Notes under the pieces: generated by a model | What the model saw: the letters and a program-made list of their open reading frames with translations, nothing else | What the model was told of the DNA's origin: nothing | Database searches by the model: none | In this document: piece by piece, positions 18,301 to 26,139 of the stretch | Layout: each line of letters starts with the position of its first letter | Position numbering within the stretch: the stretch's first letter is position 1 | Source of the DNA: Pseudoalteromonas piscicida | GTDB taxonomy: Bacteria > Pseudomonadota > Gammaproteobacteria > Enterobacterales > Alteromonadaceae | DNA length: 64,000 bases | Direction: 5' to 3' | Assembly: GCF_000238315.3 (NCBI RefSeq) | Contig: NZ_CP011925.1 | Location: 62,001 to 126,000 of the forward strand | Position numbers and translations under genes: made by a program

Positions 18301-19019
18301 ATCAGCGTGAAGAACTCAGCCAACTTGAAAGTAAATACCCTGATGGAGTTGATAGTGAACAAGTGAAACTAAGTCATGCCGAGACGACGCAAGCACTTGA
18401 GCAAACTCAAAATCAGTTGCTACAAGTGCAAAGTGCATTAGAGGTCGATGCTCAGAATAAACAACAATTCTCTTTGCAAGCGGCAAATCTCGCTCAGCAG
18501 CAACAAGACTACGAGCAATGGCATTTGTTAGATAAGCTATTAGGCGACGCAACAGGCAAAAAGCTGCGTAATTGGGCGCAAACACAAACGTTAAAAATCT
18601 TATTACAGTATGCTAACCAGCAATTGCATACGCTTTCTAGACGTTATCTGCTTACCAATATTGAGCAGTCTTTAGAAATTGCGGTGATAGATAAAGACAT
18701 GGCTGACGAACAACGTAGCGTCAACACCTTGTCTGGAGGAGAGTCCTTCTTGGTATCTTTATCTTTAGCACTTGGACTTGCTGCACTTTCATCAAATAAA
18801 GTGCAAATACATTCATTATTCATTGATGAAGGGTTTGGTACGTTAGACCCTGAGACGCTAGGTGTCGCGATTGATGCACTAGACGCGTTGCAATCACAAG
18901 GCCGCAAGGTTGGAGTGATCTCGCATGTTGCTCAGATGAGCGAGCGGATCGCCACCCGTATCCATGTGAATAAACAGCCGGGAGGCTACTCATCTTTAAA
19001 TTTAGTACCACAAACATAA
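15360..19019 (+). CDS. sbcC: Exonuclease subunit SbcC (SMC-like ATPase)
   Basis: A 1219-residue Rad50-like ATPase. Walker A is ITGDTGAGKSTLLDA near residue 40; a very long Gln-rich coiled coil covers about 190-1010; the zinc hook CMVC sits at residues 602-605 in the middle of the coil; the signature LSGGES and Walker B LFIDEGFGTLD are near the C-terminus. This is the full family architecture, slightly longer than E. coli SbcC (1048). It clamps DNA and drives SbcD nuclease action. A strand dense in CAG/CAA codons gives many spurious reverse-strand frames. Confidence 0.97.
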   Translation: MKLEKILITNLASIESAEVDFTAAPLKDTGLYAITGDTGAGKSTLLDAVCLAFYGKTARLKSDDKERVAFNGDNIKLNDPRNLLRRGCVAASASVVFIAQDSKRYQAIWSVERARKSPKGNLKTATIELFSLPDMTLVCEKKKETEQKIEQLVGLNFEQFTRAVLLAQHEFSAFLKAGGDERAQLLECLTGTEKFSNIGKAVFEAHKQKKIELQSLQDRLGQIVLLSPEQLTELEAQKLALIDTRNRQQETSTKLQAQLQWLADVELRKQKITEVEHRLKTLEQQIEDGKPQQEYAQQVLKANEMRDNREQHELADKRVAQLSQEQLALQQQDFVSAITTLKAKQQQLEQQLITQQTNFVKLEASFNTIRILDEKLSLHKAQERETKPYLDKHANLIAQHEAAIQKYQVQQGEIATELQQLEHEQANLHSVSNIARQWSVVQPQFDDLQKYQQQRNDHETQLQKLPNEQQALGTQLSKHEAEVQHLQKVYDTEASVLSALKEALAPLTQQDLNLALQDWSLCVQAYRSIEEGDALLHQLRSQQTQHHIGLERLEILIRDTKQQDELSKQRLALTRDNLEQVQLRASERISDLRSQLRAGQECMVCGSKEHPYGVEHIDAHWEQLLSDFRSQYQAAEQAREQVLQRYNQQVGEKERENALWQSVSQEIAHCTKQINENRARLDTLNDEYKVGSAEQAELQLENIQSRLNELSKLRNDIDRQWQSVQQAQQHLEQAKHKGQALQQQHHDLGNHIAFLRTEYDQLSQTVDALRNRLEALISDKSWWQDFDSSPQAAISQLKTGVQTWLKTTERTDVLTANKVQLEHQLHLVSQQKQDEAQRLEELEHTLIQHQQNIERLNHERAEYLPQQHTSLDDWIAELKQQEQQSREQITQTQLALSQTEAQREKAQHSLTQLEKQIAEQTLRLQQLDVRFEQWLLDQQGQLDKVKVLALLEVSLDEARANLEKCAQVQQAFQNTKLQLSHQREELSQLESKYPDGVDSEQVKLSHAETTQALEQTQNQLLQVQSALEVDAQNKQQFSLQAANLAQQQQDYEQWHLLDKLLGDATGKKLRNWAQTQTLKILLQYANQQLHTLSRRYLLTNIEQSLEIAVIDKDMADEQRSVNTLSGGESFLVSLSLALGLAALSSNKVQIHSLFIDEGFGTLDPETLGVAIDALDALQSQGRKVGVISHVAQMSERIATRIHVNKQPGGYSSLNLVPQT

Positions 19020-19029
19020 GGAAATTTGG

Positions 19030-19695
19030 ATGCCGACTTTTACGGGCGAAGAAGCCCAAAACTACGACTCGAGGATCACAAAATTAGTGCCGGGCTATGC
19101 GTTAATTCACCAACTTACTGGGGCACAACTTTTAGCACTTTACCCAGATAGCGCAACCATTTTGGTTGTGGGTGCAGGGACAGGCAAAGAAATTGTAGAG
19201 CTTGCTCAGCTAAACCCGAGTTGGCGGTTTATAGCGCAAGATGTATCTGCTGATATGTTGGCAATTGCAGATCAGCATTTTACTAAGTTAGGCCTACAGG
19301 AGCGCGTGCAGATCCATCATGGCGCGATTTCACCACAGGCCTATCAAGCGGATGCGGTACTGTGCTTGCTGGTGATGCACTTTGTAAAAGATAACGGTGA
19401 TAAAGCAAGCTTGTTTAAGCAAATGAGTGAGCAGCTAAAGTCGGATGGGCGTCTTTTTATTGCCGACTTAGAAAAACCTGCGACAAGCTTTGAACGTGAA
19501 GCGCAATTAATCGTTTGCAAACAACTTGGGCTGACTGATGTTGGCGAGCAGCGCATGAGGGTGAATTTAGAGCATGAGTTTTACCCCTTGGATAAGATGC
19601 GTCTTGCAGAGCTGCTAGACACCGCAGGTTTTGGCATTGCTAAACCTTTCTTCAAAGCCCTTGGGTTTGCAGGCTTTGTGGTAGAAAAACAGTAG
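19030..19695 (+). CDS. Class I SAM-dependent methyltransferase
   Basis: A 221-residue methyltransferase with the SAM-binding glycine motif VVGAGTGKEIVEL (about residues 47-60), an acidic end of strand 2 in AQDVSADMLAIA, and motif IV around ADAVLCLLVMHFV. It is close to the UbiE/Methyltransf_12 class; the substrate is unknown. It begins 10 nt after the sbcC stop, with AAGGAAAT before the ATG, so it is probably cotranscribed with sbcDC. A MITE lies just downstream. Confidence 0.85.
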   Translation: MPTFTGEEAQNYDSRITKLVPGYALIHQLTGAQLLALYPDSATILVVGAGTGKEIVELAQLNPSWRFIAQDVSADMLAIADQHFTKLGLQERVQIHHGAISPQAYQADAVLCLLVMHFVKDNGDKASLFKQMSEQLKSDGRLFIADLEKPATSFEREAQLIVCKQLGLTDVGEQRMRVNLEHEFYPLDKMRLAELLDTAGFGIAKPFFKALGFAGFVVEKQ

Positions 19696-19709
19696 TTTTT
19701 TATCTAAAT

Positions 19710-19956
19710 AACCTGAGGTTCGGATAATTAATGCCTTCTAGCAGCCAGTTTTAGCGCTAACTGCGTTGAATTCACTTCCAATAGCCAGCTATTGGTGCGT
19801 AAATTCGCCTTGCCTACAGGATGTAGGTACCTTAGCGAGAGCAGGACGCGGAAGCGGTGTTATCTATCCCCAAAACTCTCTGGCTAGACAAAGAGGTAAA
19901 TTAAGTTGTGCGTTAACTGCAATGAGTTAGCTCATTCCTTATCCAAACCTCAGGTT
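19710..19956. mobile_element. MITE family 1, copy 1 (247 bp)
   Basis: A non-coding element bounded by 18-bp terminal inverted repeats that match at 17 positions: AACCTGAGGTTCGGATAA at the left (19710-19727) and its near-complement at the right (19939-19956). A 4-bp direct repeat AAAT flanks both ends (19706-19709 and 19957-19960), the expected target-site duplication. It shares its first hundred or so bases and its right end with the copy at 31790-31985 but has an extra internal segment of about 50 bp. No transposase is encoded, so it must be mobilised in trans. Confidence 0.85.
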
Positions 19957-20022
19957 AAATAAGCCAGACCACATAAGGGTTTGGCTTTTACCTTCTAACT
20001 CTTTCAAAGTAGCTTGTATTAA

Positions 20023-20181
20023 GTTAGTAAAATAGTGATCTATACCAAGTCAATTGCTGCTCTGCCACTGACGTCACCGCGCTTTATCTATCTATAACTT
20101 CTAAAAAGTTAGTAAAACTCTGATCTCAATGACTGTGATACGGAAGGTAGATCAGTATTTTACTTAGTAAAAATTTGATCT
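20023..20181. repeat. Cluster of 19-bp motif GTTAGTAAAANNNTGATCT (four copies)
   Basis: Copies at 20023-20041 (perfect), 20108-20126 (perfect), 20149-20167 (minus strand, two mismatches) and 20163-20181 (one mismatch). The last two overlap head to head, making a 33-bp imperfect palindrome. Flanks are not conserved, so the unit is the 19-mer itself: a 10-nt half, a 3-nt variable spacer and a 6-nt half. The function is unknown. The rest of the 19957-20220 spacer contains nothing else I can identify. Confidence 0.8.
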
Positions 20182-20220
20182 ATTCACGAATTGGTATGCA
20201 GTTCAGTTGTCGCCTAATAT

Positions 20221-20793
20221 CTAACCTTGTCTTATTATCTCTACTAACTTATTGATTTTTATATTACTAAGTTGGCGATAATCCAAAAATGGCGAAATGA
20301 TAAGGCGCAAGTTATAGTCAACGACGAACTCATCATCTAGCCAAATTAGATTGTTAGTAAAAATCTGATCTCTGAGCAATGATTTCGCGTAGGTGCGTCC
20401 TGCAATAATATGCCAATCGTATGTTTTTGCTGAAAAATCAGGCGTTGAGAAGAGCAGGGCTTCTTGACTTGAAGCTTGAAGTAATGCGCTATCACGATAT
20501 GACTGCCAAGTTGAATAGTTAGTAATATCGTGATCTGGCAGCCTTGCAGCAAATAAGAACTTGGCAAAAACATTGAAGATTTTCCGCCAACCATTGCCGC
20601 AATGCGCATTAATATGTTCGATCTCCCTATTGGCTAACGCACTGACTTGCATCAAATTATTATAAGGTTCTATGCTTGGTGGATGTTCAATATAAAACGC
20701 AACTTTACCCGTTGCTACACCCAAACCATGAGTTAGTATTTTTTTGCTCTGTGCTGTATTCATCATACTTTGCTGCGAACTATTCATTTGCAC
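20221..20793 (-). CDS. DUF6942-like conserved protein carrying in-frame copies of the 19-bp motif
   Basis: A 190-residue cytoplasmic protein with NAHCGNGWRKIFNVFAKFLF, TWQSYRDSALLQASSQEALL, WHIIAGRTYAKSL and LIWLDDEFVVDYNLRLIISP, FLDYRQLSN. This pattern resembles a small family of uncharacterised gammaproteobacterial proteins (DUF6942, from memory). Two copies of the 19-bp repeat lie in the reading frame (20353-20371 and 20518-20536), encoding DQIFTN and DHDITN, both in the same phase. They fall where a loop would be expected, after GRTYAKSL and before YSTWQSYRD. A degenerate third copy lies at 20732-20750. The ATG at 20793 is provisional. Confidence 0.6.
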   Translation of the reverse strand: MQMNSSQQSMMNTAQSKKILTHGLGVATGKVAFYIEHPPSIEPYNNLMQVSALANREIEHINAHCGNGWRKIFNVFAKFLFAARLPDHDITNYSTWQSYRDSALLQASSQEALLFSTPDFSAKTYDWHIIAGRTYAKSLLRDQIFTNNLIWLDDEFVVDYNLRLIISPFLDYRQLSNIKINKLVEIIRQG

Positions 20794-20937
20794 GTAAGTT
20801 TAAAATAAATAAGGTGAAATTGGCATGGTAAGGGTCTCAATTTAAATTTTATTCTTACTAGGTAAAAATCGAACCTATCGTTAATCTTAGTGCTTGGTTT
20901 CTACGTATGACATTAAGATGGAATATGGAGAACTTAT

Positions 20938-21474
20938 ATGAAAGTACGTCAGTTATTTTTCACGGTGATTTTGGTGCTTGTAGTTTCAGCATGCACAGGG
21001 CTGCCTGAGGGCATTAAACCAGTTAAAGACTTTAATGTTGAGCGTTATACTGGCACCTGGTATGAAATTGCGCGATTAGATCACTCATTTGAAAGGGGAA
21101 TGCAGAACGTCACGGCGACGTATAGCCAAAATCCTGACGGTTCAATTAAAGTCGTCAATAAGGGATATGTAACAGAGGAAGGGGAGTGGAAAGAAGCGAT
21201 TGGCAAAGCTAAGTTTGTTGCAAATGATGAAATAGCGCATCTGAAAGTGTCATTTTTTGGTCCGTTTTATGGCAGTTATGTGGTATTCGAGTTAGATGAG
21301 GATTACCAATATGCATTTGTTACCAGCTACAACCGTGATTACCTTTGGTTGCTTTCTAGAGCACCTAAAGTGTCCGATACCGTAATGAACAAGTTTAAAA
21401 CCATGTCAGAACAATATGGTTTTAACACCAATGAACTTATCTATATGAGACACAAACCCGTTCAAAAAGAATAG
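20938..21474 (+). CDS. blc: Outer-membrane lipocalin (Blc family)
   Basis: A 178-residue bacterial lipocalin. The N-terminal signal ends in the lipobox VSAC, so Cys19 would be lipidated. The family fingerprint follows: FNVERYTGTWYEIARLDHSF, ATYSQNPDGSIKVVNKGY and a C-terminal TSYNRDYLWLLSRAP. Blc proteins bind fatty acids or lysophospholipids at the outer membrane and are induced in stress or stationary phase. AGGATTT-like sites are lacking, but GGAGAAC lies 5 nt before the ATG. A stem-loop overlaps the stop codon. Confidence 0.93.
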   Translation: MKVRQLFFTVILVLVVSACTGLPEGIKPVKDFNVERYTGTWYEIARLDHSFERGMQNVTATYSQNPDGSIKVVNKGYVTEEGEWKEAIGKAKFVANDEIAHLKVSFFGPFYGSYVVFELDEDYQYAFVTSYNRDYLWLLSRAPKVSDTVMNKFKTMSEQYGFNTNELIYMRHKPVQKE

Positions 21475-21493
21475 TGTAAACCCCCTTTACACT
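21473..21493 (+). terminator. Hairpin at the blc stop codon
   Basis: Perfect 8-bp arms AGTGTAAA (21473-21480) and TTTACACT (21486-21493) with a CCCCC loop. The left arm overlaps the TAG stop. It is followed by AAAGTTCCTTTT, a poor U-tract, so terminator activity is uncertain. Confidence 0.5.
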
Positions 21494-21670
21494 AAAGTTC
21501 CTTTTATGGGTATTTTAACTTACTAACAGAAGGGAGGCTGTATGTAGGTTGAGTCTAAGTGTCTTATTCCTGTAGGAAATGGTTAATAAATCATTCAGTC
21601 AACTGTAACAGGAACACTTCACACTGTTGCACGCTTTACAAAAAATAATACTTAGGAACTGGAGTAACTC

Positions 21671-23599
21671 ATGAAGCGTGTAGCATATTCTCTTATTGCA
21701 GCAGCAGTTGCAATGGCACTTACAGCCTGTGATGGTGACGATGGAGCACAAGGTCCTGCGGGTCCTCAAGGTGAGCAGGGCACTGCTGGCCAAGACGGTG
21801 CAAACGGCACTAATGGATCGAATGGTACTAATGGCTCAAACGGCACAAATGGACAAAATGGTACTGACGGCCAGGACGGTCAAAATGGACAAGACGGCCA
21901 AAATGGTCGTGATGGTAGTTACAGCGTACCTGGCCTTGTTCGCATCGCAACCGTCCCAGCTGGTGCTGAAGTAACAGGTCTATTTCTTTCTGAAGGGGGT
22001 GACTTGTTCTTCAATGTACAGCACCCAAATGATACCAACACAGCTACTGATAAGTTCAATAGCAAGCCATTCAATACGGGTACTGTTGGTGTACTAACCG
22101 GTGTGAACTTTAATAATTTACCTGCAAATATCCCAAGCGCGCCAGTTCCTGCTTCGACCATGGAACAACAAACCGTGATTTCTGCAATTGGTCAATATCA
22201 AATTCTAGGCCAAACAGGTGATACATTCGCAAACCTTGGCACTAAGGGGTTAGCAGGTGGTTTGGGTGTACATTACAGCATCTCAACTGGTGAAGAAATC
22301 ATTAAAAATGATAACCCTGATTTCAATGGTTATATTCCAGTCGATGCAAACACAGGTTACCTATTCACAAACTGGGAAGCGTACCCAGGTGGTGTCAGTC
22401 GTTTGAAAATGAGTAAAGCGACAACGGGTAAATGGTCAATCGAAGAAGCCATGATGGTAGACTTTGACGGTGTTAAAGGCACTGCTGCTAACTGCTTTGG
22501 TTCAGTATCACCTTGGGGCACACCGCTGACTTCGGAAGAATGGATTGTCTGGTCTGAAGTTGATTCAACACAAGATCCACAGTGGAATAACCCTGCTGAA
22601 ACAGGTAACGACACAATGGAAGCGTTAATGGCACCTGATTTCCCTAACCCTTATCGCTACGGTTACATTGCAGAAATCAAAAATCCTACAACCGAAACGC
22701 CTGATGTTGTAAAACACTTTACAATCGGTCGTTATGAGCATGAAAACTCAGTTGTAATGCCTGACCGTCGTACTGTCTATTCCTCACAAGATGATACCGG
22801 TGGCGTATTATTTAAATTTGTTGCAGATCAACCAGAAGACTTAAGTGCAGGTACCCTATACGCAGCAAAGCTAACTCAAGATGCAGGCCTTACCGATCCG
22901 GCTGTAACTGGCTTTGACATTAGCTGGGTTGAGCTTGGTAGCGGCAGTAATGCACAGATTGAAACTTGGGTGGCCGAATACGACGGCATCAATGAGACTG
23001 ACTATGTTGAAGGTCAAACAAGCTATCTGTCTGTTGCTGATGTAAAAGCGTGGGCAGAAGGTGCTGCTACTTATCCAACAGTTGCAAACGGTGGTGGTAA
23101 AGTAACGGCAGGTAAAGCGATGGACAACCGTGCTATCTTCCTTGAGTCTCGTCAGGCTGCACGCCAAAAAGGCGCTACGGCTGAATGGCGTAAACTTGAA
23201 GGCTTAAGCATCAACCATAACCGCGTACTTGAGGCGGTAACTGGTCAAGATGTTGTTGCCGGTGAGGTGGTAGATAAAGCCTATATGTATATCGGTATCT
23301 CGGATATCGACAACACCATGATTGATGGCGAAGGTGACATGCAGCTTTCTGCGCGTGTTAAAGATTGTGGCGGTGTATACCGTGCTCATATCGATAACAA
23401 CTATAACTTAACTCGCATTGAACCGGTTGTCATGGGTGCAACTTACCGCTCGTCACTAACTGGCGCTGAGCGTTGTGACGTCAATCAGCTTTCGCAGCCT
23501 GATAACGTAATCGTAATGGAAGATGGTCGCATCATCATTGGTGAAGATGGCTTCCAAGAAAACAACACGCTTTGGCTTTATGACCCTAAAGCAAAATAA
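21671..23599 (+). CDS. PhoX-type (DUF839) lipoprotein with collagen-like stalk
   Basis: A 642-residue lipoprotein: the signal ends LTAC, so Cys20 is lipidated. Residues about 22-84 are 21 unbroken Gly-X-Y triplets, mostly GTN, GSN, GQN and GQD. The remainder is a PhoX/DUF839-type beta-propeller, recognisable from FFNVQHPND, GRYEHENSVVMPDRRTVYSS followed by QDDTGGVLFKF, and VIVMEDGRIIIGEDG. PhoX enzymes are calcium/iron-dependent alkaline phosphatases of the periplasm; activity is inferred. The collagen segment would hold the enzyme away from the membrane, possibly as a trimer. It is followed by a strong terminator and then the diheme lipoprotein gene. Confidence 0.85.
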   Translation: MKRVAYSLIAAAVAMALTACDGDDGAQGPAGPQGEQGTAGQDGANGTNGSNGTNGSNGTNGQNGTDGQDGQNGQDGQNGRDGSYSVPGLVRIATVPAGAEVTGLFLSEGGDLFFNVQHPNDTNTATDKFNSKPFNTGTVGVLTGVNFNNLPANIPSAPVPASTMEQQTVISAIGQYQILGQTGDTFANLGTKGLAGGLGVHYSISTGEEIIKNDNPDFNGYIPVDANTGYLFTNWEAYPGGVSRLKMSKATTGKWSIEEAMMVDFDGVKGTAANCFGSVSPWGTPLTSEEWIVWSEVDSTQDPQWNNPAETGNDTMEALMAPDFPNPYRYGYIAEIKNPTTETPDVVKHFTIGRYEHENSVVMPDRRTVYSSQDDTGGVLFKFVADQPEDLSAGTLYAAKLTQDAGLTDPAVTGFDISWVELGSGSNAQIETWVAEYDGINETDYVEGQTSYLSVADVKAWAEGAATYPTVANGGGKVTAGKAMDNRAIFLESRQAARQKGATAEWRKLEGLSINHNRVLEAVTGQDVVAGEVVDKAYMYIGISDIDNTMIDGEGDMQLSARVKDCGGVYRAHIDNNYNLTRIEPVVMGATYRSSLTGAERCDVNQLSQPDNVIVMEDGRIIIGEDGFQENNTLWLYDPKAK

Positions 23600-23609
23600 T
23601 TAAGCAAGT

Positions 23610-23640
23610 AGCAGCGCACTTCATGGTGCGCTGCTTTTTT
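23610..23640 (+). terminator. Strong intrinsic terminator after the PhoX-type gene
   Basis: Ten-bp perfect arms AGCAGCGCAC (23610-23619) and GTGCGCTGCT (23626-23635), followed immediately by a run of eight or more Ts. It separates the PhoX-type gene from the diheme lipoprotein gene, though some readthrough may occur because the latter has no obvious separate promoter in the short gap. Confidence 0.9.
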
Positions 23641-23665
23641 TTAGCAAAATTTTGGAGTCATAAAA

Positions 23666-25321
23666 ATGAAATACGTTAGCCTAACTCTAGTGGCATTGAC
23701 GAGCGTAGCCTTGTTTGGTTGTAATGATGAACAGACCCAAGGGCTAACCAATACCGCACTTATGTCGGCGCAAACTACAACACCTTATAAGCAGGGTGAT
23801 GATATTCCTGCGGCCGCATTTATGCAGCACAATGAAGTCTATAACCCTGAATCAGTGATCCCACCTCAGTGTTACACCAAAACGGATGGCGTGAATAACC
23901 CTTGCTATGCCTGCCATCAATCATATGATGAAAAAAACCGACCAAACATGATGCGTGATGCCAATTTACAAGGCGCCTATGAGTTTTCCGATCTTGGATT
24001 TAAAAACCACTGGAAAAATTTGTTTAAAGATCGTTCTGAGCTTATCAAAGGTATCTCAGATCAAGATATTACTAACTGGGTTAACCAAGATAATTACAGC
24101 CCTTTCATCGAAAAACTAAAAAATAACCCCGACTGGAAAGGTGAGATCACCCCGCTTAACAACTTGGCATATCCGGAAAAAGCCTTCGATGAGCTTGGTA
24201 TAGCAAAAGACGGCAGTGGCTGGGTGGCATTCAATTATAAGCCTTTTCCTAGTACTTTTTGGCCAACCAATGGCTCGACGGGGGATGTCATGATCCGTCT
24301 TGCTGACGCCTTCAGAGAAAAGGGCGAAACGTATAATCAGGACGTCTATCTTGCCAACTTAAGTCTGGTTGAAATGGCTGTAAAGGGGCTTGACGAAATA
24401 TCAACGCCAGTGATTTCTGAATCGCGAGTTGGCGTAGATTTAAATGGTGATGGCAAACTCACACAGATCACCAGCATGCTGCGCAGTGAACGTTACCTTG
24501 GTGATGCCAATCCTATCGAGCTTGCTCATCAGTTATATCCACAAGACACTGAATTCTTACACACCGTTCGGTATATTGGAGTGGATGATAATGGCCAAGT
24601 ATTTAATGCGCCAAGAATGAAAGAAGTGCGCTACATGAAGAAGCACAACTTTAAATCCAAACAATCACTCGGTGCTGCTTACTACAGAGAAGCTAAAGAA
24701 AAGTCATTCGAAAATTACCCACAAACGCTTTATTTGGGCGACCAAGGGATCAATAACAACTTCGGTTGGACAATTAACGGTTATATTGAAGACAAAAATG
24801 GTGCGCTTCGTCCGCAACATGAGCAAGAGCTTGCTTTTTGTAATGGTTGTCACAAAACCATTGGCTCAACCTATGACCAAACCTTCTCGTTTGCGCGTAA
24901 AGTTGAAGGCAAACTGGGTTGGGGTTATATCAATTTAAAAGAGATGCAAGACGTACCTAACAAAGGCGAAGAGCAGGGCGAGTTCTTGACCTATATGATG
25001 CGTGTTGGCGGTGGGGATGAGTTTAGGCAAAACCAAGAGATGCTAATGCGCTGGTTTAACAAGGATGGTACGGTAAACAGCAAAAAAGTGCAGTCTGCGA
25101 AAAACCTTTATGAATTGATCACACCATCAAAACCACGTGCGCTGGCGCTGAATAAAGCCTACTTAACCATTGTCAAAGAGCAAAGCTACCTGTTCGGTCG
25201 TGACGCCACTATAGTAAAAGCGCGTAATGTGCTTGAACAAGTCGATGATTCTCAACAGCCTCTAGAGCCAGAGCACCGATATGTGTGGGATATGCAGCTG
25301 GATTGGAATAAAGCCGAGTAA
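23666..25321 (+). CDS. Putative diheme c-type lipoprotein
   Basis: A 551-residue lipoprotein; the signal ends LFGC. Two heme-attachment motifs are present, CYACH (about residues 78-82) and CNGCH (about 391-395), so two covalent hemes are predicted and export would be by Sec. Between them is a long unfamiliar region (TFWPTNGSTGDVMIRLADAF and so on). No matching named family is recognised. A signal peptide and position after the PhoX-type gene suggest both act in the periplasm or at the outer membrane. Downstream is a GC-rich stem-loop at 25329. Confidence 0.7.
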   Translation: MKYVSLTLVALTSVALFGCNDEQTQGLTNTALMSAQTTTPYKQGDDIPAAAFMQHNEVYNPESVIPPQCYTKTDGVNNPCYACHQSYDEKNRPNMMRDANLQGAYEFSDLGFKNHWKNLFKDRSELIKGISDQDITNWVNQDNYSPFIEKLKNNPDWKGEITPLNNLAYPEKAFDELGIAKDGSGWVAFNYKPFPSTFWPTNGSTGDVMIRLADAFREKGETYNQDVYLANLSLVEMAVKGLDEISTPVISESRVGVDLNGDGKLTQITSMLRSERYLGDANPIELAHQLYPQDTEFLHTVRYIGVDDNGQVFNAPRMKEVRYMKKHNFKSKQSLGAAYYREAKEKSFENYPQTLYLGDQGINNNFGWTINGYIEDKNGALRPQHEQELAFCNGCHKTIGSTYDQTFSFARKVEGKLGWGYINLKEMQDVPNKGEEQGEFLTYMMRVGGGDEFRQNQEMLMRWFNKDGTVNSKKVQSAKNLYELITPSKPRALALNKAYLTIVKEQSYLFGRDATIVKARNVLEQVDDSQQPLEPEHRYVWDMQLDWNKAE

Positions 25322-25328
25322 ATCGTGT

Positions 25329-25355
25329 TCAGGGTAGGGGCGCTTCCTACCCTGA
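25329..25355 (+). terminator. Stem-loop downstream of the diheme lipoprotein gene
   Basis: Perfect 10-bp arms TCAGGGTAGG (25329-25338) and CCTACCCTGA (25346-25355). No U-tract follows (GTTGATAAAGG), so it may stabilise the 3' end rather than terminate. Confidence 0.45.
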
Positions 25356-25519
25356 GTTGATAAAGGCTCAAAGATAAAGGGACTGGCACTGATAAACTGC
25401 CATCATCCTAAGAGGTAGTTTCAAATTGAAATTGCACGCTAATCTTCTTATCACATAGACCTTGAAGGTAAGATAAAGCTTAAGCTCGGATCAGAGCAGA
25501 ATTACTCTTCTCGCTTTCT

Positions 25520-25872
25520 GGATCAGAATTTAACCAACCAACAGATTTCCTTTGGCGCTTAGATCAGAATTTTACTAAGTTAGTCCGAGAACAAGACTAC
25601 CAGATCATGTTTTTACCAACTGATTAAGCTAATTGAGCTCATGAGATCATGATTTTACTAACCTAACTTAGTTTGAGTTAGTAAATTTGCGGTGTATAGC
25701 GTCATTATTGCTGATATTTTATGCTAAATGATGTGGTTTCAAAGAGTTAACAAAGGAATGTTAGTAAAATTGTGATCTAAAAAAGGCGCCATTAGTGGCG
25801 CCTTAGTTAAAATATGATCCAATACAGCGTACTGAGCAGCATAGCGGTAATGACTAGGTAAAATAGTGATCT
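25520..25872. repeat. Second cluster of the 19-bp motif
   Basis: Copies at 25561-25579 (minus, one mismatch), 25602-25620 (minus, one mismatch), 25644-25662 (minus, perfect) and 25760-25778 (plus, perfect), with weaker relatives at 25520-25538, 25802-25820 and 25854-25872 (three mismatches). The minus-strand copies are spaced by about 41 bp. The 485-bp gap 25322-25806 otherwise holds only the two hairpins. Further copies elsewhere: 26919-26937 (perfect, inside the PepSY gene), 39584-39602 (inside the DJ-1/PfpI gene) and 40056-40074 (perfect, just upstream of that gene). Confidence 0.8.
25777..25804 (-). terminator. Terminator of the iron-uptake accessory operon
   Basis: Perfect 8-bp arms AAGGCGCC (25783-25790) and GGCGCCTT (25797-25804), followed on the minus strand by TTTTTTAGATC. 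It ends the DUF3649-PepSY-DUF3325 operon right after the last stop codon, and abuts a 19-bp motif copy. Confidence 0.85.
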
Positions 25873-26139
25873 GAAGTAACTAGGTTTGGTCGCAAAGATA
25901 GCGATAAGTAGTAATACTGCCAAGGTCATATAACCGATAAACTCTAAGCTACCGTAGGCCCCTTGAGTTTTAAGAGCAAGTGCCAAGCTGCCGCTGAGGC
26001 AAAGCCAGCCGGCAATGGTTAATTGGTTTGTTATGTTTCCTTTTGGACGTGTACCAAATACTTCTTTATAGTGATTGGGTTTTGCTACTGCAAAACCCAT
26101 AAACGCTAGCAGACAAAGTAAAAACGTTAGCCATTCCAT
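25807..26139 (-). CDS. DUF3325-like small membrane protein
   Basis: A 110-residue protein with about four hydrophobic helices (WLTFLLCLLAFMGFAVA, LTIAGWLCLSGSLALAL, GYMTLAVLLLIAIFA, LFYLVITAMLLSTLYWIIF), matching DUF3325, which is found beside siderophore receptors and PepSY-TM proteins. Its ATG shares a base with the PepSY stop (TAATG). The 3' part overlaps a 19-bp motif copy at 25854-25872. Function in iron handling is inferred from the operon. Confidence 0.78.
   Translation of the reverse strand: MEWLTFLLCLLAFMGFAVAKPNHYKEVFGTRPKGNITNQLTIAGWLCLSGSLALALKTQGAYGSLEFIGYMTLAVLLLIAIFATKPSYFRSLFYLVITAMLLSTLYWIIF

Noticed and set aside
20023..20181. The 19-bp motif as Tus/Ter, chi or matS sites
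   Set aside because: The sequences do not match the known consensus of any of these, and in-gene copies in a fixed phase argue against a pure replication signal.
21735..21925. Collagen-like DNA repeats as a CRISPR array or tandem minisatellite
   Set aside because: The repeat is a 9-18 bp Gly-X-Y coding repeat without spacers; no cas genes are nearby.
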